From NCBI GenBank assembly GCA_027605045.1, contig JAQFWX010000005.1:1488001-1552000 (forward strand): a stretch of 64,000 nucleotides of DNA. The letters are read 5' to 3'. Positions 34,318 to 46,652 of this stretch are shown here, piece by piece; position 1 is the stretch's first letter; each line of letters starts with the position of its first letter. The DNA comes from Phallus indusiatus. Lineage: Eukaryota; Basidiomycota; Agaricomycetes; Phallales; Phallaceae. The notes below the pieces were generated by a model. The model searched no databases and had not been told where the DNA came from. It saw only the letters and a program-made list of their open reading frames with translations. The translations under genes and the position numbers were made by a program.

Positions 34318-36564
34318 TTAGGCAGCCTGAGGATGTGGAGGGGATTCGACTGGAGTGGTATCAGCGACAACCTGATGGTCGTGGAACGTTTCTACTCGAG
34401 GAGTTTCAGTTACATCTCTCTCGTCGGTATCATCGGTATTATCATCTCCTGTCGCAGCCGCAGGCGTTGGTATTTCAGCGGCATTAGGAGCATCCTCGAC
34501 AGTTGGTGACATAATCGCAGCCACAGTCTCGTTCTCGAAACTCAAAGGTTGATGAGAATGAGAATGAGAGTCAACTGTATCTGGAGAGGAAGCCCGATCT
34601 TCATGATCAATGTCTTTAGCCTTGCTGTTGAGCGCACACATGGGCGAGCCTGTGGAAATCCGCAAGAGCGACGTATAAGGTTGACGACAGACAGGACAGA
34701 ACCACCCTTTCGGCTTGCGTTTTCTTCTAGGCCGGGTTTGCGTAACACCCCCTGTCGTAACGGTTGTACCCACAGTCGTCGTTCCTCCCGTGGTTTCCTC
34801 ACCATTCGCACCACTAGCTTCTCCGGGTGCTGTCGTACCAGCGGCATTGTTATTGTTGTTCGCAGCGGTAGCGGCAGCATTCGCTACCTCAACGGTTTCT
34901 TCAGCATGGACCAATTGTCCACCAGCACCGAATTCGACCATGTTGACTGCACATTCCTTGCATGCAACTAGATGTCGACAAGGCAGGAGAACAACCTCCC
35001 GAGGACTAGAAAGACAAAGCAGACATTCGCTTGTCGGATCGTCGTTATCTACGGCGGCGGTAGGAGGATACGAATGCGTCTCCGTGTTGTTATTATTATG
35101 GGAATGATTGGACGTATGAGAGCTCAACCCATAGATTTCGTGTAGATGGAATGTGTGCGGTCCGATTGTTGCTTCTCGTTTGACAACTCGGACCACCCAT
35201 GGTCGTGTGTCAGACGAGCCAGACTCAGGAGAAGATCCGAGCCGAACGATATGAAGATACGTTGTTTGCGAATTTTGAGACGCAAGGCTGTGTTCTAGGA
35301 AGGGCATAGGTTAATTAAAAACATGTCTCTTAAAAATACACCAAGACTCAGGGACGGGAAACACGTCGTACCATTGACATCGAGCGCCTCCAATTTGATG
35401 AACACTTTGACGCCTTCTTCCTCTTTTTCTTTATGAGCATTCTCAGAAGTGGGAGCTTCCATGTCAACAACTTGTAAAGCCGGACCTGCGACACTGAGTC
35501 GAGTAGAATCTTCAGCAGCATCTGGGTGTGTTCGCTTCCGAATGCGTAGGTGGAAACGTTTCTTGTGATGAGGTGCACCGGCGGGTTGCTGTTCTGCAGA
35601 AGGAAGTGCAATTTGGGAAGCAGCAGGAGCTTCCGCCGGCGGAAGATGGATCTGGGAAGCCGATTTATCGCTTCCCCAATTATACTTGTCCAGTTCAAGC
35701 ATTGCGCCTTCCTCGAGTTTCAGCGTTCGGGAAAAACCTCCGTCAACTACCATATTAAAAAGCACAACGGGCCTGGTTGTCGAAGAGGAAGATTCTTTGC
35801 CGGAAGTAGGAGGGATAACATGAAGAGTTATTCTACATTTGGGAGCATCGCAGTCATATTGGAATTCGAGGCCGTGATGTACTGGCTGAGATTGGTCGGA
35901 ATCTTCCAACTCGTGGGTAATAGGTGACAGGTGTAAGGTGGGACGTTTCAAATTGACCAAAGCTTGTAAAGTAGTAGTTGGTTGCGAGCCCTGTATAGGG
36001 TACAGGGGATAAATACGACTTGTGTTGATGTGGTTTTTAAGACATGAATAGCAAACGTACTTCTTTACTTTTTTCAGCCCAATTTTTGACTAATTCGGGT
36101 GTTAACGTATCCTGAATTTTTACTTTTTCTTTGACATCTTGTGTTTCTTGCGCCCATTCCGGGCCAGGGTTTACAACACCGATGCTAGGACCGAACAAAG
36201 TATCTTGTTTCTTCTTCTCTTGAGGTCTCTCGACGCCATGAGGAGTAAGGACATCACCCATATTGATGACTGTATCTCCGTTTGTTCCAGAATTCGCAAC
36301 GACTACCCTAGCCGCTCTTGCAGCTTGGGAATCTGTACGGGCGAGAAATGTGGGTGCGTGCAGTCTTCTCGTCCGGTTCCAGGCCGCATATTGATTATGA
36401 TCTGCATAGTTGATGAACAAAGTTAAATGAACGACTAGCAAGAATAGGCATCTTGAAAGCTTACACCAGTTCGATACAGTGCTAGTCATGGAGAGCGAGT
36501 GATGGAAAGAGAGAAGGACTGAAAGACCCTCAGACTCGGCCGTTGCCGGGTACCCATTTCTCAT
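34318..36564 (-). CDS. Mahogunin/MGRN1-type RING E3 ubiquitin ligase
   Basis: A predicted cytosolic E3 ligase of about 650 residues. Two in-frame starts exist, 36564 (MRNGYPATAESEG) and 36489 (MTSTVSNW); the latter is more likely because the exon then splices directly to DHNQYAAWNRTRRLHAPTFL. Next come KNWAEKSKE spliced to GSQPTTTLQALVNLKRPTLH and a beta-rich MGRN-type domain (GLEFQYDCDAPKCRITLHVI, EEGVKVFIKLEALDVN), ending ASQNSQTTYLHIVRLG, PWVVRVVKREATIGPHTFHL and HEIYGL. The RING begins ECLLCLSSPREVVLLPCRHL and VACKECAVNM. About 80 low-complexity residues (N/A/G/T, then RPRRKRKPKG) then precede WFCPVCRQPYTSLLRI. The tail is acidic and ends ESPPHPQAA. Confidence 0.88.
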
Positions 36565-36996
36565 CTATGTTTCCCACGGTCACCTAGATCCCGCAGCGCT
36601 GTCCTTCCCAGCTGCCAGCTCTATTCTTACCAAGCGAGTCTAATATCCTCAATTTGGTCTATTTCATTAATTTTTTTCTGTCTGTTTTACTCTTCGATCG
36701 TCCTTTAAGAGAGGAGTAAAAAAAATTATTTTTCAAACTATCGGAAGTTGCGTGACACTGCATATCATACCTGAAGGCATCCGAAGGCTCCGGTGGCAAT
36801 AATTATATTAGTTGGTTCGCACAGATGACAACCCTTGAAACCAAAACTCCTGCTTTGATGACGCGCTGAAAACCCGGGGACGTATCAAAAAAATATTCTA
36901 AAAAAGACAAACCGCAGCACTATTTAAGTTTTATGCTGTGCCAATACACGGGCGTTTGTACGGTAGGTCCCATATAGTCTCTGTGTCCCACCGTAA
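36565..36996. other. Intergenic region upstream of the MGRN1-type gene
   Basis: About 430 bp, the promoter of the MGRN1-type ligase. T-rich at 36660-36740. No gene seen. Confidence 0.5.
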
Positions 36997-37517
36997 CTAT
37001 GTACCTTTCCATCTCAAGCCCAGATTGCGCCCGAGGTGACTCAATGGGTTTAAGGAATTGTTAGGAACTGTGGAGCAGTGAAATATTAAATCATTACCGC
37101 TTTGCCAATGAATACCGTCATTGGCTTTACATAAATTTTGCCACCAAGTTAGACAGGGACCAGGTTGAATCTTAATACGGTTAGGTTTCACCCTTCATTT
37201 TTACAAACGCGATCTATTCTTAGATTGTCCGTTATGTGCACGGGCTGTGAACGCTTACAGAATTTGAGTCATTGCCACTCCGGGCTCGGACAAGCCAACC
37301 AATTGACCGTTTGCTTAGAAACCTAAGTATGAGAACGTGATTTTTCTATTGGAAGTTTATAACCTTCGGTGACAACACGTTGGGCCACTGTCTTCTTCTG
37401 GAAATCCCACAAGTTCATGTGAGCGGCTTTCACAATAAGATTACCGGGAACGCAGGAGAGCTTGAGAAGTTCATTGTGACGCAATGGCCAGTTGGGGGAG
37501 ATTTCAAGACTTGCCAT
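36997..37517 (-). CDS. Small spliced gene, unknown function
   Basis: About 112 codons, not recognised. The ATG at 37517 opens MASLEISPNWPLRHNELLKL, SCVPGNLIVKAAHMNLWDFQ and KKTVAQRVVTE. A GTTATA...TTTCTAAG intron leads to ANGQLVGLSEPGVAMTQIL, then (GTAAGCG...ATGAAG) to VKPNRIKIQPGPCLTWWQN. A last intron (GTAAAGCC...CTCCACAG) leads to NNSLNPLSHLGRNLGLRWKG and a stop at 36997. Three consecutive frame-keeping GT-AG introns make a chance assembly unlikely. No signal peptide or membrane helix. It starts 252 bp from the divergent condensin gene. Confidence 0.5.
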
Positions 37518-37769
37518 AATTGTATTGAGCGGTTGCTTCGCTTAGTTGGTGCTCATTCTTGAAGAAAAGGTATCATGGGAAGACGACTTCAATGTCAACA
37601 GTGATTACCATCGGATCGTGCACGTCGCAGCCTGGGAACGTGAAGACGGAAAAATGTGACAGTGAGAGTGACAGGAACGTCACTGGCACGTGACCGCGTC
37701 ATCGTTGTTTCGTCCTCGCGTCGCGTCAATTCGTTCTTTTGTCGTTCCTCGCACCCTCAAAGAACAAAG

Positions 37770-40700
37770 ATGCCAGGAAGAACAGCACCCGCGCCTGCAC
37801 CGATATCAGAATTAATATCCCAGACGTTACCAAAAGTTTTCGATCAAGCCCAGACCACTGCTGCTAATCATCAAAAGAACCGCGTCGTTTTATACAAATT
37901 GCACAAAGAAGCCGCTAGTCAGGTTGAATCAGTTCAAAATGGGAAGAGCTTGAAGTTGGTTGGAGAAAAAGCATTTGAAGACGTGTTTATCGATATGGTC
38001 AACCATGTCTTACAAGCCAAGAAGGGCTTCGCCTTGGCGGATAGAATTGTCAAATTTGTCGGAGGTTATGTCAAATTTCTCAACGAGAAAAGTAAAAGAG
38101 TTTATGCCACTTTTTTTCTCTTTTCTGACAATGATATTTGTCTGTAGCCGCAGAAGAAAGCACTGATCCTGACGAAGATACGACAGCTTCACGCTTCATA
38201 GCTCGACTACTCAAACATTTCTTGAAAGGATTCAAGGCGAAAGAGAAGAACGTGCGATATCGCGTCTTACAGCTCGTTTCTGAATTGATCTCTCACCTAG
38301 GAGAAATGGAGTACGTTATTAGTTTTCACATTTTTTCTCACATGCCAATTGTTGTTTTCCCATCCATAGTGACGATTTATACACTCTTCTTCAATCATCA
38401 CTTCTCGAAAGAATAAACGATAAAGAAACACCCATTCGGATGCAGGCTGTTATTGCACTCTCGAAACTATCAGGAACAGGAGAAAACGATGAGCCAAGCG
38501 AAGACGAACCAGACATTTTGGGGCTGCTCATCGATCTCCTTCAATACGACCCAGCCGCGTACGTATCCTTTCCAAACCTCGCCAGTTTTTTTATACTAAA
38601 TATTCTACAGAGAAGTTCGCCGCGCTACATTATTAAACATGCCCATCACACCACGCACCTTACCGGTCATCCTTTCCCGCACTCGCGACGTCGACAATGT
38701 CATTCGCAAAATAGTTTATTCCCACGTTATTTCACAAATACCTCATCCCAAACAACTTTCACTTACCCAACGAGAACTCATTGTTCGGAATGGTTTGGGA
38801 GATAGAGAACCCTCGGTTCGAGCGACAGCTGCCAAACTTGTCGCTTCGTGGGTTGATCTATACGAAGGCAACATATTTGAATTTCTGAAGACGTTTGACT
38901 TGGTCGCTAGTGAAGTCAGTGAAGACTTGCTTTTGTCTATTTTCGTTACCAAAGCCGACTTGTTCGATGGACTTGAATTTGACGGTGAGATCTAATTTTC
39001 ATGTTGCATTCTTTTTGTTTTCTGATCTGAAATGTAGACGAATTTTGGAATGAGCTAACCCCGGAGAAAACATTTGTCGTCCGTGTCTTTGTAGAACATT
39101 GCCTCAGTAAGAAAGACGAAGCTCGTTTGGAAGCATGTCTGCCCGTCGTAACGGCCCTCGCTTTCAAAATTCAATCTGCTTACAATGACCTAATGGAACA
39201 AATCCAAGTCTATGAGGAAACACGTCTAGTAGAAGAGGTATCTGAAGAGGAGCAAGAAGCCAACGAGGATGCTCGAGCTGATCGAGAATTTGTCATTTCG
39301 GAATTGCTCAAGTTGGCTGTCAATCTGGATTATGCAGACGAAATCGGGAGAAGAAAGATGTTTGGTCTTGTTCGTAAGTATACATTCCGTGTCCTCTTTT
39401 TTCTGTTTGCTGAGAATTTTATCTGAATATTATTATTCCGATAGGTGATATGATCTCGCAGGAGTGTCTTCCTGAAGGATTGATGTCCCGATGTCTCGAT
39501 GTCTTGCGGGTCTTATCACCCAACGAGCGAGATCTAATCCGAGTGGTTGTAGAAGTCGTTCATGAACTTCGGGATCAAGGTGATCCCGCCCAGGAATTTG
39601 TAAGAATAGTTCATTTCATCTTTTTTCTTATTATTCATTGATCGGTGCGTTGATCATACCGAATTAGAATGAAGTGGATGAAGTGGCTACTCAAGCTGGC
39701 GATTCGCCTAGGACGGTGAAGACTGCTTTAGCACCAGCCCCCGCTGTCGAACCATCGGAGAAAGACAAAGCCCGAGCTGCGCTTCTTGATCTGCGTTGCT
39801 TAAACCTGTGCATTGGTATGCTTGAAAGGGTAAACGGGGTAAGTTTCTTTGTTATTACGAATCAAAATCTTTTTTTTTTCTGGTTTCTGATGGGTAATCT
39901 ACCCAGACTTTTGAAGACAATCCCACGTTAGATGGAATTCTGGGCGAGCTCATTCTGCCTAGTGTGCGAGCCAAGGAACTCGCTCTGCGCGAAAGAGGAC
40001 TAGTCAGTCTTGGTCTTTGTTGTTTGATTGCCAAGGTAAGTGGACGAACCAAATCGGCATTTGTCAATATCAGATGAATCGGTTATTGACGTTTTATTTA
40101 TTAGCGTATGGCGCTGAACTCGTTTCAACTGTTCATAAACCAAGTTCAGGCTGCGCCAGAAGTATTAAAGATTCGGGTGCTCAAAATCGTGTTTGATGTT
40201 CTAATGGTTCATGAAGGCGAATTTCTGGGACGGCCTGGAGATACCGGTGAACGTATCGTGGAATTTCTATTACATGTCTTGGAAAATGAAGAGTCGGACG
40301 AAGCGCAGACTGTAACATGCATAGGTATTGCCAAACTGATGCTAAGCGGGATGGTGACTGATGAACGGGTAAGAACTATTCCGGAAAAGTTTCTTCTTAT
40401 CTCTTCTACTACAAGTAAAGCCATCTGTTTCTGAGAGAAATTATAATTAGGTCTTGAAAAGCCTCGTTTTGGTATACATCTCACCTGATACGAAAGGCAA
40501 TCAAGAATTACGTCAATGTCTCACCTATTTCTTCCCAGTGTATTGTTATTCGTCCTCGGCAAACCAGAAAAGATTGCAAAAGGTCATTAAATGAACGTTC
40601 ATAGAATCCTTTTCCCCTGATTCCTAACCAAACTCCCGAACAGATCGCTATTGAGGCATTCTCATTGCTTTCCGAAACATATGCGGATCTTGATGACGAA

Positions 40701-42126
40701 TCTGAAATGATTTGCCCTAGTCAGATTGCTGTTTTATTAGCCGATTGGACAGATCCCAGACATGCAGCGTATGCTCACCGGTCTCGAGTCATTTCTTGCT
40801 TTTGTTTATACTCATTGATGACGTTTTAGAGCCACGGGTTCCACCGACGAGAATATTCACGTGGATTTGGCTGCTGATATTGTCAAAGTCTTACTAAAGC
40901 CCGAGTCAACCAGTAATGTTTTAATTTCAACTTGCAAAAAGGAGTAATTTGCTTATTGTGTTCACTTCTTGACGCCAGAGGAAGACAAAAAGGTGTTGTC
41001 CCAGACGCTGGGGAAACTTTACTTCCCCGATGAAATCGATGAAGACAAAATACGTACATTCAAACTTCTTATGAACACTTTACTGCGGGTGCGATTTTTC
41101 ATTTTAATTCGTATCATGTGACGCATGACTCAAAGACAAAGTAGCGACGTCCGCCTAAGGACACCGTAACTAAAAACGCACTAGTTAAATTCGATAAAGC
41201 GATAGAAAAGAAGTTCGCCGAACAGTTAAGAGGATTCAATGAAGAAGACTTCCGGAAACTTGAGGATCTGAAAGAACTCTTCGAGTTCCTAGATGACATT
41301 ATGTCCGATGAGGAAGATATTTCCGAGATGCCTTTACCCCCTAAAAAACGTGGTGAGAGGTAAGAAGTGATACGTCTCTGGTTTAATCCTGAATTTGATA
41401 ATAACTGTATGTGTATATATATTTTTATACAGATCGCGAAGCGTATCGGTCGCGTCAGATGACGAGTTCGGAACGCCAAAAGGCAAAGGAAAATTAACGT
41501 ATGTGACTCATCCATCCTCGCGCTTTTGGAGTTAATAATGCGCTTTGTTCAATGAATTGTAATAATAGCAAAGGGAGGAGCAAGACACGGACCGCATTGG
41601 CAGTCACGCCCCGGACATTACCGCGTAGGGCAGCGTGAGTCTCGAGCGGTTTTATGATGCGGACTTACATTTTTGCTAACTCTGGGATTATTTGTTCCAC
41701 AGTCGAGCACGGTCTTCGACTATTAAGGGTTCGACGGCTGCAGGGGCAATATCTGTATCGAGCGAAAGTGATGAAGGAACGCCCCCTTCTCCACCCGTGA
41801 AACGGAAAGCACGGTGAGTGAAAAAATACATCGCTACGCATTTTGACATGTTCTTTTTCGTTTTTCTGTTCTTTTACGAAATATATTAAAACTGGTTGGT
41901 TGGGAATATGTATAGAACGAGTAGAGAACAGCCATTTACGAAAAGGAAACGGGGATCCGAGCTGGCACCGAACACAGAAGGATCTCAACCAGATGGTAAT
42001 CATTTGGATGATGGTGACAGGAATGAGGATAACGAGAGTAACGAGGACGAGGACAGCAGCAGCAGCAGCGACGATGATGCGGATGGAAAGTTAAATGCTA
42101 TACTAGACAGTGAGGAGAGCGAATAA
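37770..42126 (+). CDS. YCG1: Condensin complex subunit 3 (CAP-G / Ycg1)
   Basis: The HEAT-repeat, kleisin-binding and DNA-binding subunit of condensin, which compacts mitotic chromosomes. The start at 37770 gives MPGRTAPAPAPISELISQTL, then PKVFDQAQTTAANHQKNRV. Family landmarks include DTTASRFIARLLKHFLKGFK and NVRYRVLQLVSELISHLGEM, then RMQAVIALSKLSGTGENDE, EVRRATLLNMPITPRTLPVI and SRTRDVDNVIRKIVYSHVI. The Cnd3 C-domain begins EKDKARAALLDLRCLNLCIG. FPDEIDEDKIRTFKLLMNTL is near the C-domain end. The tail is disordered, Ser/Asp/Glu-rich with basic clusters (EQPFTKRKRGSE) and ends LNAILDSEESE. About 1,150 residues and some 18 introns. Complete. Confidence 0.96.
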
Positions 42127-42435
42127 ATTTTTTTATATGTTTTCAGGGAATTTTTGTATGTTTTTGGTACAATGTAATTTTATGGATAATGCGAGAAGGT
42201 CACGAGTGTTGTTCATAATTCCATTCCATGTAAACTTCTTATGTAATTGTGAACTTTTATGTAATATGCACTGATCCGACGAATCCTGTGCATCGCCGGA
42301 ATCAGGCGCGGGAAATTGTCAAACCGGCAAACGCAAAACGTAACTAGTATTAGTAGGATGACGGTGTGTGTGCTCTTTTTTTTTGGCTGCTGCTGCTGCT
42401 TTGTTTCTTCTTACATTCTTTTTCGTTACAGCAAA
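42127..42435. promoter_or_regulatory. Intergenic region between YCG1 and Ragulator gene
   Basis: About 310 bp, YCG1 3' UTR and a promoter. A GCTGCTGCTGCTG run occurs at about 42389-42400. No gene seen. Confidence 0.5.
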
Positions 42436-43247
42436 ATGTTAAATCTTATATCTCTTAGAAAAGGCTTATCTTCAGGTATGTTCAACGTCTCTTGCGTGGC
42501 CGGGATGCTGTGGCTCACTCCGTACCATGTTCATCCCTCCCAGTTCTTTCACCATCCAGAATGCACACGGCCATTCTTTTTACTACCTCTGGAGACCTTA
42601 TAGCACACGCAACTAATAACACTTCAATGTCGAAAGAACAGCTTCGCGTTCTTGTAGGTCTCGCTACCGAAATATGGTTTGAAACTAGCGAAGACGACAT
42701 GAGCATGGCGGAAAGCGAGGTAAGAAGCACCCAGCTAGCGGAAAGCATCCTGACCGTATCTTTGAATTGTACACACAGATTGGGAAGATTCTCATTGTTC
42801 CCATGCAATCGTCATCGCCCAAATTTGAATCGCGCACAGGCCGCCGTCATACCACAACCACCACAACCACCTCTCGTTCTCCATCCTCCAGTACTTCACC
42901 AATTACACCAACACACGAACCTGCACAAAATATTCATCAAATGCATCGTAATAACTCTCACCAGCAACAGTCGTCTGCATCAACATCAACATCACCCTTT
43001 CTCATTGCCCTCAACGCAGCCGACGACGTTGATTGGGCTGAAATGCAAATTAAAGTAATAAAAAAATTTTTCTTCTCTTTCCAAAATATCAAACGTGTAG
43101 CTAACGGACAAATGTTTCTCCCGATTTTATAAGGCACGGGGTATCGTCAATCATTTTGCGGAACCGCTACTCGAGTTTGGGACGCGCCTTGTCCCACCGC
43201 CTCCTTCGCCCAGACCAATGACACGTACGGCAGACCGGTTTTATTGA
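42436..43247 (+). CDS. Ragulator/Ego roadblock subunit (LAMTOR2-like)
   Basis: LAMTOR2-type proteins are roadblock/LC7 subunits of the vacuolar Ragulator complex that anchors Rag GTPases for TORC1 signalling. The start at 42436 gives MLNLISLRKGLSS. An intron (acceptor CCTCCCAG, about 42535) leads to VLSPSRMHTAILFTTSGDLI and AHATNNTSMSKEQLRVLVGL, a roadblock start. After the next intron, IGKILIVPM is followed by about 60 residues of Thr/Ser/Gln/His-rich sequence before FLIALNAADDVDWAEMQIK. A last intron (ending TTTTATAAG) leads to ARGIVNHFAEPLLEFGTRLV and a proline-rich end (PPPPSPRPMTRTADRFY). The assignment rests on the N- and C-terminal matches and domain layout. Confidence 0.78.
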
Positions 43248-44292
43248 TTCCGGTTCATTTTCCCGTATTTATTTTCCCTCTCATTTTACATCTCTTTTTT
43301 TCTTGAAAGGGAAAAAGGGATTGTCTTAGAACTCCTTCCCCGTCGTTTCTTATTTACCTTTTTTCTCTTCTTTCATAATATATGGCTACTCTTTTTTCCA
43401 CTCGCATCCACAGTCTTTGTACCCTTTTTGTTTTGTTAAAACTTGATTGTTTTAGTCTCTTAACCTAGTTTTACTCGAGATATCGAGATAATCCTCCATC
43501 ATCCGTACTCATCACCTACTATTTACTACTATTAACATCCACGTTTACCTTATCTCCTTTAACTTCAAAATTCTCATACATTGGTCACACATTTTAGACA
43601 CGTTTAAACACTCTATACTTGAACTAATATTCCCATTCGTTCCCTGAATGTTACATCGCCGTTTATTTTTTTCTTTATATTGGTGCTGGTCTACTCACGC
43701 ACCAGCTATTCAACTGAGCTTCGTTCTAATAGTATCATCCCAATAATAAAAGCTTCTTCGTCTTCTTTATGGCGCTACCGTTATAACAGTTCAGTTCATT
43801 GGCTTAATTGACATCATTTGGGAAAACCGGCAGCCGGTGCTTTTTGGCATAAGTAATGATCAGCCCCATCTAATTTGTTAATAGTATGACGCTAAGATGA
43901 CCGTAAAAGGCTCTCTGGTGCTGTTTGCTGTTGCGAATCGGAATGAAAGTACCTCCGAGATGAGAATTTGTCTTGAAATTCCGCCAATTTGTTAATGATG
44001 ATTCAGGGAGCTGGAGAGAAGTTCAATTTTTGAACGAAACGTTTGAGAAAAAAAGGTTTAAATACATAAATATCGACTTCAAAGTTTATTCGTAACTATC
44101 GTAACTACATCCACTTGGTTATTGTTGTGCAATGGGAACATATTACCACACCTGCACCTGCATTGTTATTGTTTTATTTTTTTAATTGTTTGTGATTGAG
44201 AAGTGAGAATCCCGAGTCGAACACATTTCAATACATCTTGCCGTGCCGTTGATAATCTATATCAGCTGTTCACGAGTTTATGTTAACTTGTC
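43248..44292. other. Convergent 3' region between Ragulator gene and WW-like gene
   Basis: About 1.05 kb, strongly T-rich in its first half. No ORF, tRNA or repeat seen. Unusually long for a convergent interval in this window. Confidence 0.5.
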
Positions 44293-46652
44293 TTAAAACA
44301 GGCCAGGATATCTCTCAGCCAACCACGCGAAAACATTCATATACCCGGAATTGCGTTCATCGCAATTTTGGAAGTAAGTTATAGACCAAGTCAGAAGAAG
44401 GGTCAACGAGATAGTAAAACAGCACGAGAAAAGGAGGTTAGCGAGGTTCAGGCTCTCGAGGCTCAGCGAGGCGATGGAGAGTGTCGTTCCTGCAATCGCC
44501 CAGATAGCGAGAGCGCGGGGTAAGGAAAGTGCGATTGCGTGTGGTTTGAAGCCATGCTTTTCGTGCCACGCGTTCGTGAAATAGGAGGCCTGAGATAAAA
44601 AAATAAAAGGGAAAAGAGTTCAAAACAAACGAAGAAGGGGAATCGGTTGTACGTTGCACTTACAGCATTGGAGGCTGTGGAATCGTAGTAATGTTTGTGC
44701 GAGGATATAGCCGCCAGCCCGATGCAGATCGAACATATGTTTGTGGATAGTGACGTGAGAGAAAGTTGATATGCTACGACGAGGGGGAAGGAGTTGCTCC
44801 ATATGGATGTACTGGCATAACCTCGTAAAAAGAGGACGAGCAGGGTGTCGATGCTATCATTTGACGTTGTGAGCAGGAGACAAACCTTTAGGACTCGTCA
44901 CCTTACACTGTGAATCCCATAGACTGATAAGATTTCAGATCAGATTTTAAAATTGATGGGTATTATAAATCAACAAAACTCAACGCACAACGACCAAGAC
45001 ATTCTTCCACTCGTCAACTCGTTCGCGTATGAATCGCCTCCATGAGGCGGTATAAGCAATCTTGTCCACCCAAATATTATTGAGGCGGTCGAGTTCTTTA
45101 TCAGGTTGTCGTAGCAACATGATACTGACGAATTCATATAATGTAAAGTTCGAACCGCTTGATTCGGACGCTGACTCGGATTCTGATTCGGATTCAGACG
45201 CCAATATGCTCTGATTGCTTGATAAGCGAACTGCTCTGGATTCGCCATACAAGTTGATAAAACGCGCTTGAGCTAAAAGGGGATGTGTGTTTTTGTTGAT
45301 TGAGCATCGTGGAAAAAGAAGTGAAAAAGAACTTTTGGTCGCGTACTGAATTCGTCCATCACCCGCCCGATTATGCATGTTCTATAGGGCTCATGTTCAG
45401 GTTTCCCTATTGGATAAATAAGGTAAGTTCGACCATCACCGTTTTAGATTTCTGGTTTGCTTTGATAAATCACGTAAGAAAACATACCTGTGAAACTGTT
45501 GAGAATTTGCAAAAATTCGTGACACATCTCTGGGCTGTAAGGCGATGTCGAAAGATCCGACGTCTTTCCGTCTTCCGAAAGAAATGAAAAATGATTTAAA
45601 ATTATCAGATTAAGTTTTGATTGGGTGAAGATTTGTTTTACCTGCCCAAGCATGACTCAAAGTCGCCTTAAGCTCGCTTTGCACAGATTTAGGAGCTGCG
45701 CGGTGAGACGGGAAATACTCAATATGCCTCCAGTATTGCCTGTGCAGTTGTAACTCTGTAAAGCAGTGATTAAATCGGAGAAAATTCGAGTTAAGATCAT
45801 GAAAGCTTACTCAAATGTTCTGTCGAAACGACATCAGGCAACTGCAAGTCCGTACTAGTGTCGACATCATCCAAGAAAAAGATGGTTTTCTTTTCATTGT
45901 CAGCCACATAGTAGGCACATGTGTTATCTGGATATAGCTCCAGCACGATTTCGCATGATTGAGGCAGATCGATGGAATAAGCGCGACAAATTTGGAACAG
46001 CTCATTCATTAGATCGTTGATTTTGGTGTATACGAAACCATCTTGAAGATTTGCGTCGGTCAAGACGCGACGTTGACCATGATAATAGTATCTGAGGCCT
46101 TCTGGATGGGTATAGCTCCGCCATCCGTCTTGATTGTATCTGGAACACCTTTTGTCAGAAAGATAGACTTTTAGTGCTCTTGCAAAATGTTGTGTAGTTA
46201 CTGGTCCCAGATGCATAAAGCTGAGCAAGAGGAAGAAAGCACCGAATCAAGGGAAAATCGCATTGGCCTTGGATAGGCACTGAAAACGATTCCAGTTAAT
46301 TAAAAATAACTTAGGTACATCGCTTGAATAGACCGTACGTTTCGTTCTTTGCATATCGAATGCTTGCAGAGGGAACAGTGTGTTTGAAACGACGCCGAAT
46401 TTCCACTCTGAGGGAATGTTCGGGTGGTCGAGGTTGTACTTCGTTCTTAATATCATGATAATTGTTGAAATGGAAAGAAATGCCTGGATTTACTGGAAGT
46501 TGAATTGAAACGGGTGGCAACACCAATTCCCGCTGTTCAGAACCAAATAAAAGACTCTCTTCAGAGCCTGGCGGAGTTGCGTCACCGTTGTATTCGACTC
46601 GTCCTGTTGAGTCTATATCCAACCTTTCGTTGAGAGCGCTGGTAGGATTCAT
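44293..46652 (-). CDS. WW-like domain protein with C-terminal membrane helices (agaricomycete family)
   Basis: A member of a family I know mainly from mushroom genomes, function unknown. The start at 46652 gives MNPTSALNERLDIDSTGRVE. A WW-like segment lies near 46080-46140 (QDGWRSYTHPEGLRYYYHGQ, then RVLTDANLQDGF). Next is the conserved core NDLMNELFQICRAYSIDLPQ, CEIVLELYPDNTCAYYVADN and TIFFLDDVDTSTDLQLPDVV, then STEHLKLQLHRQYWRHIEYF. An ESESESESASESS repeat lies at about 45165-45200. The C-terminus has four likely helices (TLLVLFLRGYAS, FPLVVAYQLSLTSLSTNICS, ALAIWAIAGTTLSIASL, SCCFTISLTLLLTWSITYF) and ends WLAERYPGLF. About ten introns. Binding of proline motifs by the WW-like part is unproven. 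Confidence 0.82.

Noticed and set aside
34549..35107. Plus-strand ORFs opposite the Mahogunin-type ligase
   Set aside because: Antisense to a convincing RING-containing exon.
44980..45378. Second overlapping minus-strand ORF (132 codons) with an SESESES run
   Set aside because: It is an exon of the WW-like membrane protein, not a separate gene; the competing frame there is a shadow.
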